The translations under genes were made by a program, and so were the position numbers. From JAYFNU01 sp034933305 (GTDB taxonomy: Bacteria > Bacillota > Clostridia > Oscillospirales > Ruminococcaceae): a DNA stretch of 64,000 bases. Below are positions 16,516 through 24,586 of this stretch, in pieces (position 1 is the first letter of the stretch; each line of letters opens with the position of its first letter). The notes beneath the pieces are model-generated. The model did not search any database and was not told the origin of the DNA. It saw nothing but the letters and a program-made list of their open reading frames with translations. The DNA is taken from positions 1 to 64,000 of the forward strand of contig JAYFNU010000024.1 in NCBI GenBank assembly GCA_034933305.1, written 5' to 3'.

Positions 16516-17718
16516 ATGGAACACAAGCCAAAGACCAAACTTGTCGTCATGACCTACGGGTGCATGATGCTCATCGGCGTCGTCGTGGCGACCGTCAATT
16601 CGACGCTCGTGCCCCTTGCCGCGATGTTCGGCACCGATCTCTCGCAGGTGAGCTATCTGCTGTCCTGCCTCGGGATCGGGCGCATCGTCACCCAGCTTTT
16701 CTGCGGGCCGCTCGCCGACCGGTACGGCAGGAAAACGATCGCCCTCATCGGCCTTGTGCTGATCCTGACGTTTTTTATGACGATGCCGCTGCTGCACAGC
16801 TTTGCGCTCGCGCTCGCGGTGAGCGTCGTCGGCGGCATGGGATTCGGCATGGTCAATACGTCGATGCTCGCGCTCATCTTCGACTGCTTCGCCCCTGTCG
16901 GCCGCAATTCGACCGCGCAGTGCTACGTTCAGCTGTTCTACTCCCTCGGGGGCGTCATAACGCCGGTCGTGGCCAACCGACTGCTGACCAACGGCATGGA
17001 CTGGAGCCTGCTGTACCGGGGCTGCGGATTTTATGCGCTCGCGCTGCTCGTCGCCGCGGCCGTGATCCCGTTCCCGCCGCGCTATATCCGCGGCACGGAC
17101 GAAGCGGGTTTCGTTCATAAGCCGCGCCTCATGCGCGAGGGCATCCTCATCTGTCTCGCCGTCTTCTTCATCTACAGCGCCGGCATCGTGACGACGACAT
17201 GGATCTCGGCCTTCTCCGCCGACAAGCTCGGCATCAGCGACACGACGGCGGTGCTCGTGCTGGCGGCTTACAACATCGGCTGTGTCGCCGGGACCCTGTT
17301 TTTCGCGCAGCTCCTCAAGCGCGTGCACGGCACCATCCTTCTGATCGTCAACGCCTGCGTCGCGTTTGCCGCGTATTGCGTGTGCATGCTCGCAAAGAGC
17401 ATTCCGCTGTTTCTCGCGTCGGTGTTCGCGGCGGGCTTCGTCGTCGCCATCGCTTTCAATATCGGCGTCGGCGTGGGCGGCGAGCTGTTCAGCGACAACG
17501 CGGCGACGATCGCGGCCATGATCTCCGTGACGTCGGCGCTGAGCACGCTGCTGCTGCCGGCGGGGACGGGGATGCTGCTGCGCGCCGCGGGCATCCGGAC
17601 GGCGTTTTCGAGCGTCGTGGTACTGAGCGGCATCGCGGTCGTCGTCGAGCTGCTGCTGCGAAGGCGCTACTTGTATCTGAAAGGGGCGGGGAAGACCGCC
17701 TGTACAGGGGAAAAGTGA
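16516..17718 (+). CDS. Major facilitator superfamily transporter
   Basis: A 400-aa protein with twelve predicted helices. The loop between helices 2 and 3 has the MFS motif G-x3-D-R-x-G-R (GPLADRYGRKT, about 72-82). Start site weak (AAAAGAGTCGGAA) and no clear promoter was found, so it may depend on read-through past the liv terminator. Its position between the Liv transporter and the Gfo/enolase cluster suggests import or export of a sugar-related compound. Substrate not deducible. Confidence 0.8.
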   Translation: MEHKPKTKLVVMTYGCMMLIGVVVATVNSTLVPLAAMFGTDLSQVSYLLSCLGIGRIVTQLFCGPLADRYGRKTIALIGLVLILTFFMTMPLLHSFALALAVSVVGGMGFGMVNTSMLALIFDCFAPVGRNSTAQCYVQLFYSLGGVITPVVANRLLTNGMDWSLLYRGCGFYALALLVAAAVIPFPPRYIRGTDEAGFVHKPRLMREGILICLAVFFIYSAGIVTTTWISAFSADKLGISDTTAVLVLAAYNIGCVAGTLFFAQLLKRVHGTILLIVNACVAFAAYCVCMLAKSIPLFLASVFAAGFVVAIAFNIGVGVGGELFSDNAATIAAMISVTSALSTLLLPAGTGMLLRAAGIRTAFSSVVVLSGIAVVVELLLRRRYLYLKGAGKTACTGEK

Positions 17719-17753
17719 ACGGAACGTCCCTCGCCGGGCGTTCCGTGCGATCG

Positions 17754-17796
17754 AAAAAGCGAGCCCCCGCGAATTTTCACATTCGCGGGGGCTCGC
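17754..17796 (-). terminator. Strong terminator of the Gfo/enolase operon
   Basis: A perfect 16-bp stem (17759-17774 with 17781-17796, arms GCGAGCCCCCGCGAAT) has a 6-nt loop; on the minus strand it is followed by TTTTT (complement of 17754-17758). On the plus side there is no T-run. A separate small hairpin GGAACG/CGTTCC (17721-17744) lies right after the MFS stop. Confidence 0.9.
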
Positions 17797-17831
17797 CGTA
17801 TGGATGACCGCCGCCGGGCTGCGGCCGCGGT

Positions 17832-18908
17832 TCAATGGATCCTGATCGCTTTTTCAGCCGCTTCAAGGGACAGCCGCATCGCTTCAAAAACATGCGCCTG
17901 TGTCATGGAGCGCTCCGTGCCGTTGATGCAGTCGAGGATGAAATCGCCGAAGAAGGGGAAGCCGACCTTTCCGCAGACGTCGTAGCGGTGCTCGCCCTGC
18001 GCGTCGGTGAACAGCACGTGGTCGCCTTCGTTCGTATTGGCGAGATCGATGTATTTGCGGATCTCGAGCGTCGCTTTTTCGCCCATCACGAAGACGCGTC
18101 CGTCGCCCCACGCGCCGAGACCGTCGGGCGTGAACCAGTCGACCCGGCAGTATCCGGCCGCGCCGCTGTCGGCGAGCAGGCATGCGTCGCCGTAGTCCTG
18201 GAAGGCGGGGTGGTCTGGATTCGCGTAGTTCGCGTACCGGCTGGCCGTCACGCTGGCGCTTTGGGCGCCGGTGTAGGACAGAAACTGCTCGAACTGATGG
18301 CTGCCGATGTCGTTGAGGATCTCGCCGCTCTGGGCGGGATCCCAGAACCAGTCGGGGCGCGCGGGCCTGTTGAGCCGGTGCGGCGCAAGAATGGTCACCT
18401 GCAGCACGCGCCCGAGCTTTCCCTCGTCGATGAGCCGCTGCGCATAGACCGCGCTTTCGACATGGATGCGTTCGCCGAAATAGACGTAATACTTCCGGCC
18501 CGTCTGCGGCACGGCCCGCCGCACTTCCGCGAGCTGGGAAAAGGTCGTCATGCCCGGCTTGTCGGCATAGAAGTCCTTGCCGGCCGCCATCACGCGAAGC
18601 CCGAGCGCGGCGCGAAGATTGGGGATATCGGCGCTCGCGACGAGCCGGATGCGGTCGTCGGCGAGGATCTGCTCGACGCTTTGTGCGGCTTCCGCCTCAG
18701 GATACCGCTTCAAAAAGGCGGCGAGCAGCGCCGCGTCCCGCTCGTACACATACCGCAGCGTGGCGCCCGCTTCGCGCAGTCCGTTGCACATGGCGTAGAT
18801 ATGGCCGTGGCTGAGCCCCACCGCCGCAAAGCAGAATTCACCCGGCTTTACGACTTTGACAGCGTTCTTTGATTCCGGGGCGTAATTGATGCCGTCCGTC
18901 TTTTGCAC
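17832..18908 (-). CDS. Gfo/Idh/MocA-family oxidoreductase (third of three)
   Basis: About 358 aa. The N-terminal fold begins FCFAAVGLSHGHIYAM; instead of the usual EKP there is DKPGM in KDFYADKPGMTT, and the C-terminal domain has GEILNDIGSHQFEQF with a likely active-site His. Start: the GTG at 18908 is preferred because GGGAGG lies 7 nt upstream; in-frame ATG 18923 and TTG 18929 overlap the upstream gene but lack a ribosome site. Last gene of the minus-strand operon. Probably acts on a sugar or inositol ring with NAD(P); substrate unknown. Confidence 0.83.
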   Translation of the reverse strand: MQKTDGINYAPESKNAVKVVKPGEFCFAAVGLSHGHIYAMCNGLREAGATLRYVYERDAALLAAFLKRYPEAEAAQSVEQILADDRIRLVASADIPNLRAALGLRVMAAGKDFYADKPGMTTFSQLAEVRRAVPQTGRKYYVYFGERIHVESAVYAQRLIDEGKLGRVLQVTILAPHRLNRPARPDWFWDPAQSGEILNDIGSHQFEQFLSYTGAQSASVTASRYANYANPDHPAFQDYGDACLLADSGAAGYCRVDWFTPDGLGAWGDGRVFVMGEKATLEIRKYIDLANTNEGDHVLFTDAQGEHRYDVCGKVGFPFFGDFILDCINGTERSMTQAHVFEAMRLSLEAAEKAIRIH

Positions 18909-18925
18909 TGTGCTGCCTCCCATGG

Positions 18926-20080
18926 TCAAAGCGTGCCGCCGACTTGGATTTTGTCGTTTTTGAAGCCCTCGATGCTGACGGATTTCGTATAGAACTTCGT
19001 CGCGCCCGCGACGATCCCTGCCTTCGTGTAAAAGGGATCCGCCGGCGTCATGGGCAGATGGACCGTCTTTTTCGTAAAGGCGGACTGATAGGTGGCGGCG
19101 ATGAATTCGATCGCGCGGCGTCCGTCTTCGCCCGTCACGAAGGGAGACGTGCCTGTCTCGAGAGCGCGAAGCACGTCGTCGATCTCGGCGGTATGCGCCG
19201 TATATTTCGTTTCAACGCCGTCGGCAAGATCCTGCAGCTTCCTGAGCAGGGCCTCGTTTTCTTTCGGAAAACCGTTCTCCAGCTGTTCGTCCGCATAGAT
19301 GTGCAGCGGCAGCTCGACGCTCGCTTTTTCGGCGTCGATGATCAGGCGCTGCTCCTCGCCGTGGTGCAGCAGCGAGCTGACGACGGTCCCGACCGCGCCG
19401 GATTTGAATCTGACGAGGCACATCGAGATATCTTCGACCTCGCTGTTGGTGTGCGCTTCGTTGTCGACAGTCGCCGTGACGCTCTCGACGGGCCCCATGA
19501 GCGACAGGAAAAGGTCGATATGGTGGATGCCGTGGATGAGCGTACAGCCGCCGCCCTCCGTCTCCCAGCGCCCGCGCCATGAAAGGTTATAATAATTCTC
19601 ACCGCGCCACCAGAGCGACGTGACGAGCGCAGCATACTGTTTGCCCATCAGGCCGCTGTCGACGAGCGCGCGCGCCTTGACGGCGTCGGGCTTGAAGCGG
19701 TTCTGGGCGACCGTCGCGAGCAGCGCGCCGCTCTTTTTCGCCGCCGCGATCATGCGGTCGCATTCCTCGAGCGTCGGGGCGAGGGGCTTTTCGCACAGCA
19801 CGCCGATGCCCGCGTCCAGCATCGCGACGGCGATGTCGCAATGCAGCGAGGGCGGCAGGCACAGCGAAACGAGATCCGGCTTTTCGGAGGCTCCGAGCAG
19901 CTCGAGCGCATCCCCGACAGCGACAGCGCCGGTCAGATGATGGTCGTCGATCTTGGCCTGGGCCTTTTCTTTATGGACATCGACAAGCGCGGTGATCCGG
20001 CAGCGCTCGGGGAAGGTCAGGTAGCCTTCGATGTGGCTGTCCGAGATGGCGCCCGTTCCGATAATGGCAACTTTAATCAT
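18926..20080 (-). CDS. Gfo/Idh/MocA-family oxidoreductase (second of three)
   Basis: A 384-aa protein: Rossmann motif GTGAISDSH at about 8-16, EKPLAPT after CLPPSLHCDIAVAMLDAG, and an active-site-like GGGCTLIHGIHHIDLF. The ATG at 20080 is chosen for AAAGGAG 8 nt upstream; a longer in-frame start at 20113 has none. It lies 16 nt after the enolase-superfamily gene. Family function: NAD(P)-linked oxidation or reduction of a sugar hydroxyl. The paired arrangement with a second, quite different Gfo protein suggests two steps on the same or sister substrates. Confidence 0.87.
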   Translation of the reverse strand: MIKVAIIGTGAISDSHIEGYLTFPERCRITALVDVHKEKAQAKIDDHHLTGAVAVGDALELLGASEKPDLVSLCLPPSLHCDIAVAMLDAGIGVLCEKPLAPTLEECDRMIAAAKKSGALLATVAQNRFKPDAVKARALVDSGLMGKQYAALVTSLWWRGENYYNLSWRGRWETEGGGCTLIHGIHHIDLFLSLMGPVESVTATVDNEAHTNSEVEDISMCLVRFKSGAVGTVVSSLLHHGEEQRLIIDAEKASVELPLHIYADEQLENGFPKENEALLRKLQDLADGVETKYTAHTAEIDDVLRALETGTSPFVTGEDGRRAIEFIAATYQSAFTKKTVHLPMTPADPFYTKAGIVAGATKFYTKSVSIEGFKNDKIQVGGTL

Positions 20081-20096
20081 GCGATCGTTGCTCCTT

Positions 20097-21392
20097 TCAA
20101 GCGTTTTCCGCAAGATCCCTGTAGTGCGGATAGTCTTCGAACATGCCGCCGCTGCGGTCGTAAAATTCGCCGCAAAGCGAATAGCCTCCGTTTTTCATGG
20201 CGGTCCAGTTTTCGCTATTCGTCGGGTTGTAAGTCTTCATCCGGTCCCAGTTCACATAGTTCTGCCAGCCGTTGCTTTCGACGACCGGCAGCCGCAGACT
20301 GGGCAGACAGCCGAGACGCGCCGCAAAGCTCTTGTTGACCTCCACCATCAGCGGGCCGACCGTCAGGTCGGCGCAGAAGCAGGGGACGCCGCGGCGGCCC
20401 GCCTCCTCGATCATGCGGTAGGTCACGGTCATCGTCTTGGCGATCGGCTTGAGCGCGATGGCGGAATAGCCGAGCTCATCGATGCGCTGCGCGACATCGG
20501 CGGGGGAGTGCGCGCTCTCGTCCGCCGCCACTATGACCGGCAGCGAGGACACGTTGACGAGGTAATCCTCGGGGAAAGGCTCTTCGACAAGCACCGTGCG
20601 CTCGAGGACGCCGATCTCGTCGGCATATGTGATGAGCGAGCGCAGCCGTTCGATCGAATCGTAGCGCCCGTTCGCGTCGAGATAGTACGCGATGTGTCCG
20701 CTGTCCGTATAGGGAGTCGCGATGTCCTTTACCGCCTCGTGCACCTCCAGGATGCGGCGTTTGTCCCACGCGAGCATCTTTTCGGGATCGCCGTCCCGGT
20801 CGGGATCGGAACCGATCTTGATCTTCAGGAAAAAGAAACCTTCCTGCGCGAGCGCGCGGATCTCGTCGAGCGACACGCCGTAGGAGATGAGCGGTATGAC
20901 GGAGATGCGGTCATAGCGGCTGCGCATGTACGGCTTCGCGCCGTCCGGCATGAGCGCATCCATGCCGGCGCCGCCGTTCAGCTTCGAGTACAGCTTCCAG
21001 AGCGCGTGGTCCACCGGCACAAGGGCGTTGAGCACGAAGGTGGTGCGCAGCGCGCGCCCCGTCACCGCCTTTGCGTACGCGAGGGTCTGCGGGAAGATCG
21101 CGTCGACGGCGGCCGCCGGCGTGGTGAATTCGCGCCCGACGAGCTGCTTTGCGGCGTACTCCGTGATGAGGTACATCATCGCGCTCGAAGCCGCGGGCGA
21201 TGCGGCGGAAAACACGTCCTTGTCGGACCACAGCGTGTTCTCGCAGCCGAGTCCGTCGGCTTCCAGGCCGCCGTCAGTCTGCAGCCAGACGCAGCTTTGC
21301 CAAAGGCTGTTGAGAGCGCCGCCCTTGAACCCGAACGGGTGGACGAGAGGCTCGATTTCAAAGTTGCACAGAGCTTTCTGAATGATCGGCAT
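20097..21392 (-). CDS. Enolase-superfamily enzyme, muconate-lactonizing-like subgroup
   Basis: A 431-aa protein with an N-terminal capping domain and a C-terminal barrel. Visible barrel signatures: KIKIG (catalytic K-x-K at the end of strand 2), DANGRYD, VEEPF and AADES (three metal ligands), and ALKPIAKT with the opposite catalytic lysine. This Lys/Lys arrangement marks the MLE subgroup (epimerases, syn-dehydratases, lactonizing enzymes). The reaction starts by removing a proton alpha to a carboxylate, so the substrate should be an acid such as a sugar acid or dipeptide. First gene of the operon, with GGAGG before the ATG. Exact reaction unknown. Confidence 0.8.
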   Translation of the reverse strand: MPIIQKALCNFEIEPLVHPFGFKGGALNSLWQSCVWLQTDGGLEADGLGCENTLWSDKDVFSAASPAASSAMMYLITEYAAKQLVGREFTTPAAAVDAIFPQTLAYAKAVTGRALRTTFVLNALVPVDHALWKLYSKLNGGAGMDALMPDGAKPYMRSRYDRISVIPLISYGVSLDEIRALAQEGFFFLKIKIGSDPDRDGDPEKMLAWDKRRILEVHEAVKDIATPYTDSGHIAYYLDANGRYDSIERLRSLITYADEIGVLERTVLVEEPFPEDYLVNVSSLPVIVAADESAHSPADVAQRIDELGYSAIALKPIAKTMTVTYRMIEEAGRRGVPCFCADLTVGPLMVEVNKSFAARLGCLPSLRLPVVESNGWQNYVNWDRMKTYNPTNSENWTAMKNGGYSLCGEFYDRSGGMFEDYPHYRDLAENA

Positions 21393-21424
21393 GGAGGTCC
21401 TCCGGCAGATTTTTGCCCATAAAA

Positions 21425-21466
21425 AATTACATCTCCATCATAACATTTTGGCGGGGAGATGTAATT
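21425..21466 (-). promoter_or_regulatory. Perfect 12-bp inverted repeat flanking the enolase operon promoter
   Basis: AATTACATCTCC (21425-21436) and GGAGATGTAATT (21455-21466) are exact inverted copies 18 nt apart. Between and over them lies a minus-strand promoter: ATTACA (complement of 21460-21465), 17-nt spacer, TATGAT (complement of 21437-21442). One arm covers the -35 and the other abuts the -10, as an operator would. Because TTTTTT follows on the minus strand, the same hairpin could instead act as a weak terminator for the AraC gene. A second -10-like TATAAT lies at 21485-21490. Confidence 0.6.
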
Positions 21467-21512
21467 AAACAAAGTATTAGGGATATTATACAAAATACTG
21501 TTTCGGCCGGGA

Positions 21513-22409
21513 TTATTCGGTGTCTAAATCGTCATGCGGCGGAAGGGCGCCGCGGTGGGAAAGCACCTGCGAGGGCGAGATGCCGTAGGACATCTTGAAG
21601 CGGCGGGAAAAGTAGGCGATGCTCTCGAAACCCATCTCGTCGGCGATCTCGCTGATGGTCTTGTCGCCGGAGATGATCATGCGCAGCGCCGTGTCCATGC
21701 GCATCTGATTGTGGTAGTTTTTTACGGTCGTGCCCGTGTACTGGCGGAACACCTGGCCGAGATAATTGGGCGAGAGATACAGCTGCTTCGCGAGCTCGTC
21801 GACGCTGATGTGCTTGTCGAGGTTGTCCATGATGTATTCCTTGATCCTGTCGATGAGCAGCATGGTGCGAACGGCGGAGCCGCCCTCGTGGCCGGCCTCG
21901 CTGTCGATCATCCAGTTGACGATGTGCAGCACGCAGCGGATGATCTCCCGGCGCTTGATGTTGAGCGTGTAGCGCAAGTCGCCCATGGTCATCGGCTTCG
22001 TCAGCTCGTTGAACAGGGAAAGCGTGCGGGACACGGAGGGGTTGTCCGTGGGCAGCAGGAGCGGAAGATCTTCCCGCAGCGGCAGCTCGGGGGAGAAGGA
22101 ATAGGAGAAGCCGATATAGATGTTCTGCGCTTCCAGCCTGCCGGTATTGTGAAACGAGTGCTCCTTGCCGGGGGGCATGAGGAACAGGCAGTTGTCGCTC
22201 GAAATGGCGCGCTCATTCCCGCAGTCCATGATGAAGGGGTCCGGCGCCGTTTTATAGATATAGACCAGCTCCCAGAAATCGTGGGAATGGTAGCGCCCGA
22301 AATAGCCGGGCGGACAGGTGACGCGGCCGAATAGTTCGGTGCGCACGTTGTCGTTCAGCTCGAGCTGTTCGCGGCTCTCCTCATAATGGAGCGGCTTTGT
22401 CTGGGCCAT
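21513..22409 (-). CDS. AraC-family transcriptional regulator
   Basis: A 298-aa regulator. N-terminal cupin-type sensor (about 25-120; HSHDFWELVYIY and PPGKEHSF), C-terminal double helix-turn-helix (about 190-290) with ISVDELAKQLYLSPNYLGQV and ISEIADEMGFESIAYFSRRF. It probably activates the adjacent enolase/Gfo operon in response to a sugar-like ligand; the inverted repeat at 21425-21466 is a candidate site. Ribosome site AAAGAGG. Encoded divergently from uxaC, which it might also sense. Confidence 0.88.
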   Translation of the reverse strand: MAQTKPLHYEESREQLELNDNVRTELFGRVTCPPGYFGRYHSHDFWELVYIYKTAPDPFIMDCGNERAISSDNCLFLMPPGKEHSFHNTGRLEAQNIYIGFSYSFSPELPLREDLPLLLPTDNPSVSRTLSLFNELTKPMTMGDLRYTLNIKRREIIRCVLHIVNWMIDSEAGHEGGSAVRTMLLIDRIKEYIMDNLDKHISVDELAKQLYLSPNYLGQVFRQYTGTTVKNYHNQMRMDTALRMIISGDKTISEIADEMGFESIAYFSRRFKMSYGISPSQVLSHRGALPPHDDLDTE

Positions 22410-22497
22410 ACGGATGCCTCTTTCCCGATCGGTGTTTAAAATCCGTGATACCTGCTAATCCTCAGCGACTTTCTGCTTATAACGCATACCCATTCTA

Positions 22498-22524
22498 TGG
22501 TATAATATCTCATAAACGATTGCA
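22498..22524 (+). promoter_or_regulatory. uxaC promoter with overlapping cre/LacI-like operator
   Basis: Extended -10 TGGTATAAT (22498-22506); the -35 is poor. Right at the expected start site, CATAAACGATTGCA (22511-22524) fits the cre/LacI-type pattern TGWAANCGNTNWCA at all but three of the fixed positions and shares AA-x-CG-x-TTGCA with the operator at 24543-24556. Confidence 0.6.
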
Positions 22525-22578
22525 ATGCCGCTTCTGTTTTCTGATCTTATCATAATACAAAACGCACTGGAGGTCAAA

Positions 22579-23985
22579 ATGAAAGATTTTGCCGGAAATG
22601 GCTACCTCATCAACAATGCGGTCGGGCAGCGCCTGTATGAGGAGTATGCCCGCGACATGCCGATCTTCGACTATCACAATCATCTCAGCCCGCAGGAGAT
22701 CTATGAGAATAAATCGTTCGGCGATATCACGGAGCTGTGGCTCGCCCACGATCATTACAAATGGCGCGCCATGCGCGCGGCTGGCGTCGATGAGTATTAT
22801 ATCACGGGCGGCGCGCCGTCCAAAGAGAAATTCATCGAATTTGCAAAGGTGACGGAAAAACTGATCGGATGCCCGCTGCATTACTGGGTGCACTTTGAAC
22901 TCGCCCGGTATTTCGGCGTCACCGAACCTCTCACCGGGCGCAATGCGGCGGATATTTACGAGCGGTGCAGCACAAAGCTGCGGGAGCCGGACTTCGGAGC
23001 CCGCGGGATCATCGGGCGCTCGCATGTGAAAACGCTCTGCACGACGGACGATCCGACGAGCGATCTGCGCTGGCATGCGCTGATGGCGAAGGAAAACGCG
23101 CCCTTCCGGATGCTGCCGACGTTCCGCGCGGACAGAGCGCTGCAGATCGGCAGCGCCGGCTATGCGGCATTCCTTTCGGAGCTCGCCCGCAGCGAGGAGA
23201 TGGATGTCGACGACCTCGGCTCGCTGCTGCGGGCGCTCGAGCACGCGCTGCTGCGCTTCAAAAAGGCCGGCTGCGTCGTGTCCGACCACGGACTGAGCGG
23301 CATCGCCTTTGCGCCGTACAGCGAGGAGGCGGCGGCGCGGATCTTCGAGGCGAAGCGCGCGGGGAAGGCGCTGACGGCGCAGGACATCGCCGTCTACCAG
23401 ACCTTCCTGTATGTCCGGCTCGCCGCGCTGTATGCGAAAAACGGCGTCGTCATGCAGCTGCACCTCGGCGCCGTGCGCAACAACAACAGCGCTTTGTTCG
23501 AAACGCTCGGCCCCGACTGCGGCGGCGATTCGATCGGGGAATCGCTCGCCGTCTCGGATCTCGGACGGCTGTTGGATGCGATGGACGGCAGCGGGGCGCT
23601 GCCCAAAACGATCATTTATCCCATCAATCCCTCCGATTTCACGCCCGTTGCGACGATGGCGGTCAACTTCTGCTGCGGAAAAGCGCCCGGCTATGTGCAG
23701 CTCGGCAACGCCTGGTGGTTCAACGACACGGTGCGCGGCATCCGCCGTCAGCTGACCGATCTCATGGAGACGGGCCTGCTGCCGGCCTTCGTCGGCATGC
23801 TGACCGACAGCCGCAGCCTCACGTCCTTCCCGCGGCACGATTTCTTCCGCCGCATCCTCTGCGACCTGCTCGGGGAATATGTCGAACGCGGCGAGTTCCC
23901 CTGGGACGAGGAGATCCTCGGCGCCATGGTCCGGGACATCTGCTACAACAACGCCGCGCGCTATTTCGAAGGCGCGTCCCTATGA
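22579..23985 (+). CDS. uxaC: Glucuronate isomerase
   Basis: A 468-aa enzyme of normal length that converts D-glucuronate to D-fructuronate (or galacturonate to tagaturonate), the entry step of hexuronate use. Signatures: DYHNHLSPQEI with metal-binding His33 and His35, VSDHGLSG with a later His, and LTDSRSLTSFPRHDFFRRIL near the C terminus. ATG 22579 has GGAGG 5 nt upstream; an upstream in-frame ATG at 22525 is rejected for lack of a site. No uxaB or kdgK/kdgA genes are in the window, so the rest of the classical pathway must be elsewhere or replaced by the dehydratase/dehydrogenase set downstream. Confidence 0.95.
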   Translation: MKDFAGNGYLINNAVGQRLYEEYARDMPIFDYHNHLSPQEIYENKSFGDITELWLAHDHYKWRAMRAAGVDEYYITGGAPSKEKFIEFAKVTEKLIGCPLHYWVHFELARYFGVTEPLTGRNAADIYERCSTKLREPDFGARGIIGRSHVKTLCTTDDPTSDLRWHALMAKENAPFRMLPTFRADRALQIGSAGYAAFLSELARSEEMDVDDLGSLLRALEHALLRFKKAGCVVSDHGLSGIAFAPYSEEAAARIFEAKRAGKALTAQDIAVYQTFLYVRLAALYAKNGVVMQLHLGAVRNNNSALFETLGPDCGGDSIGESLAVSDLGRLLDAMDGSGALPKTIIYPINPSDFTPVATMAVNFCCGKAPGYVQLGNAWWFNDTVRGIRRQLTDLMETGLLPAFVGMLTDSRSLTSFPRHDFFRRILCDLLGEYVERGEFPWDEEILGAMVRDICYNNAARYFEGASL

Positions 23986-24383
23986 GACAATTCCGGTATG
24001 ACAACGAGGAGCCCGATTACAGCCGGCTCAGCGGTGTCGGCGGCTGGCTGCTGTTCCTGATCCTGCGGCTGGTGCTTTCGGCGGTCTCGAGCGGCTGGGG
24101 GATTTTTGAGGCGGTGAAGGCCGGCAGATGGGTGTTCGCCGGGCTCTATGTCGTGACGCTGCTGCTCGCGGGGCTCACGGTCGTCCTCATCTTCCTGCGG
24201 AAAAAGCAGCTCCGCTGGGCTTATTATGCCTTTGCGGCGGCGAGCCTGCTCGATTATTTTCTCGCGCAGGATGCGTCGGCCTTCATCGCCTGCATGGCCG
24301 TCGAAGCCGGATGGATCCTGTATCTCATCCTCTCCGTGCGCGTGAAGCTGCTCACGGGAGAGATGAAGCCGCCCGAGGACTGA
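23982..24383 (+). CDS. Small four-helix membrane protein (DUF2569-like)
   Basis: A 133-aa protein, start overlapping the uxaC stop (ATGA). After a short acidic N terminus comes GVGGWLLFLILRLVLSAVSS, then three more hydrophobic segments and EAGWILYLILSVRVK, a layout like DUF2569 membrane proteins. Coupled to uxaC translation, but nothing shows a role in uronate use. Function unknown. Confidence 0.6.
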   Translation: MRQFRYDNEEPDYSRLSGVGGWLLFLILRLVLSAVSSGWGIFEAVKAGRWVFAGLYVVTLLLAGLTVVLIFLRKKQLRWAYYAFAAASLLDYFLAQDASAFIACMAVEAGWILYLILSVRVKLLTGEMKPPED

Positions 24384-24390
24384 CAGATAA

Positions 24391-24420
24391 CAAGCGCCGT
24401 CGGTATGCTGCCGGCGCTTG
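24391..24420 (+). terminator. Possible terminator after the uxaC pair
   Basis: CAAGCGCCG (24391-24399) pairs with CGGCGCTTG (24412-24420); only CTTGG follows, so the T-run is poor. Confidence 0.5.
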
Positions 24421-24489
24421 CTTGGCGGAATAGCGGCAATCGTTTTCACGTCAACAAGAACAAATTTTCGGAATAAGGCCCCGATTATA

Positions 24490-24519
24490 TTGACATATCC
24501 GCTGTTTCGGTTCTATAAT
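24490..24519 (+). promoter_or_regulatory. Consensus sigma-A promoter of the dehydratase operon
   Basis: Perfect TTGACA (24490-24495), 18-nt spacer, perfect TATAAT (24514-24519). Such a strong promoter implies that a repressor keeps it off; see the operator 24 nt downstream. Confidence 0.9.
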
Positions 24520-24542
24520 CAAGAAAAAGACGGTGGAATTCA

Positions 24543-24556
24543 TGAAACCGTTTGCA
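24543..24556 (+). promoter_or_regulatory. cre/LacI-type operator of the dehydratase operon
   Basis: TGAAACCGTTTGCA matches TGWAANCGNTNWCA at every fixed position but one, and lies at about +18 to +31 of the consensus promoter. Candidate binders are the LacI protein encoded in the same operon (26247-27251), giving autorepression, or CcpA. Confidence 0.65.
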
Positions 24557-24586
24557 TGAAACCAAATCCAAACAAGGAGCAGAGCA

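Noticed and set aside
17754..17796. 16-bp perfect inverted repeat considered as a transposon end
   Set aside because: There is no transposase or second copy; the T-run on the minus strand and its place after a stop codon fit a terminator.
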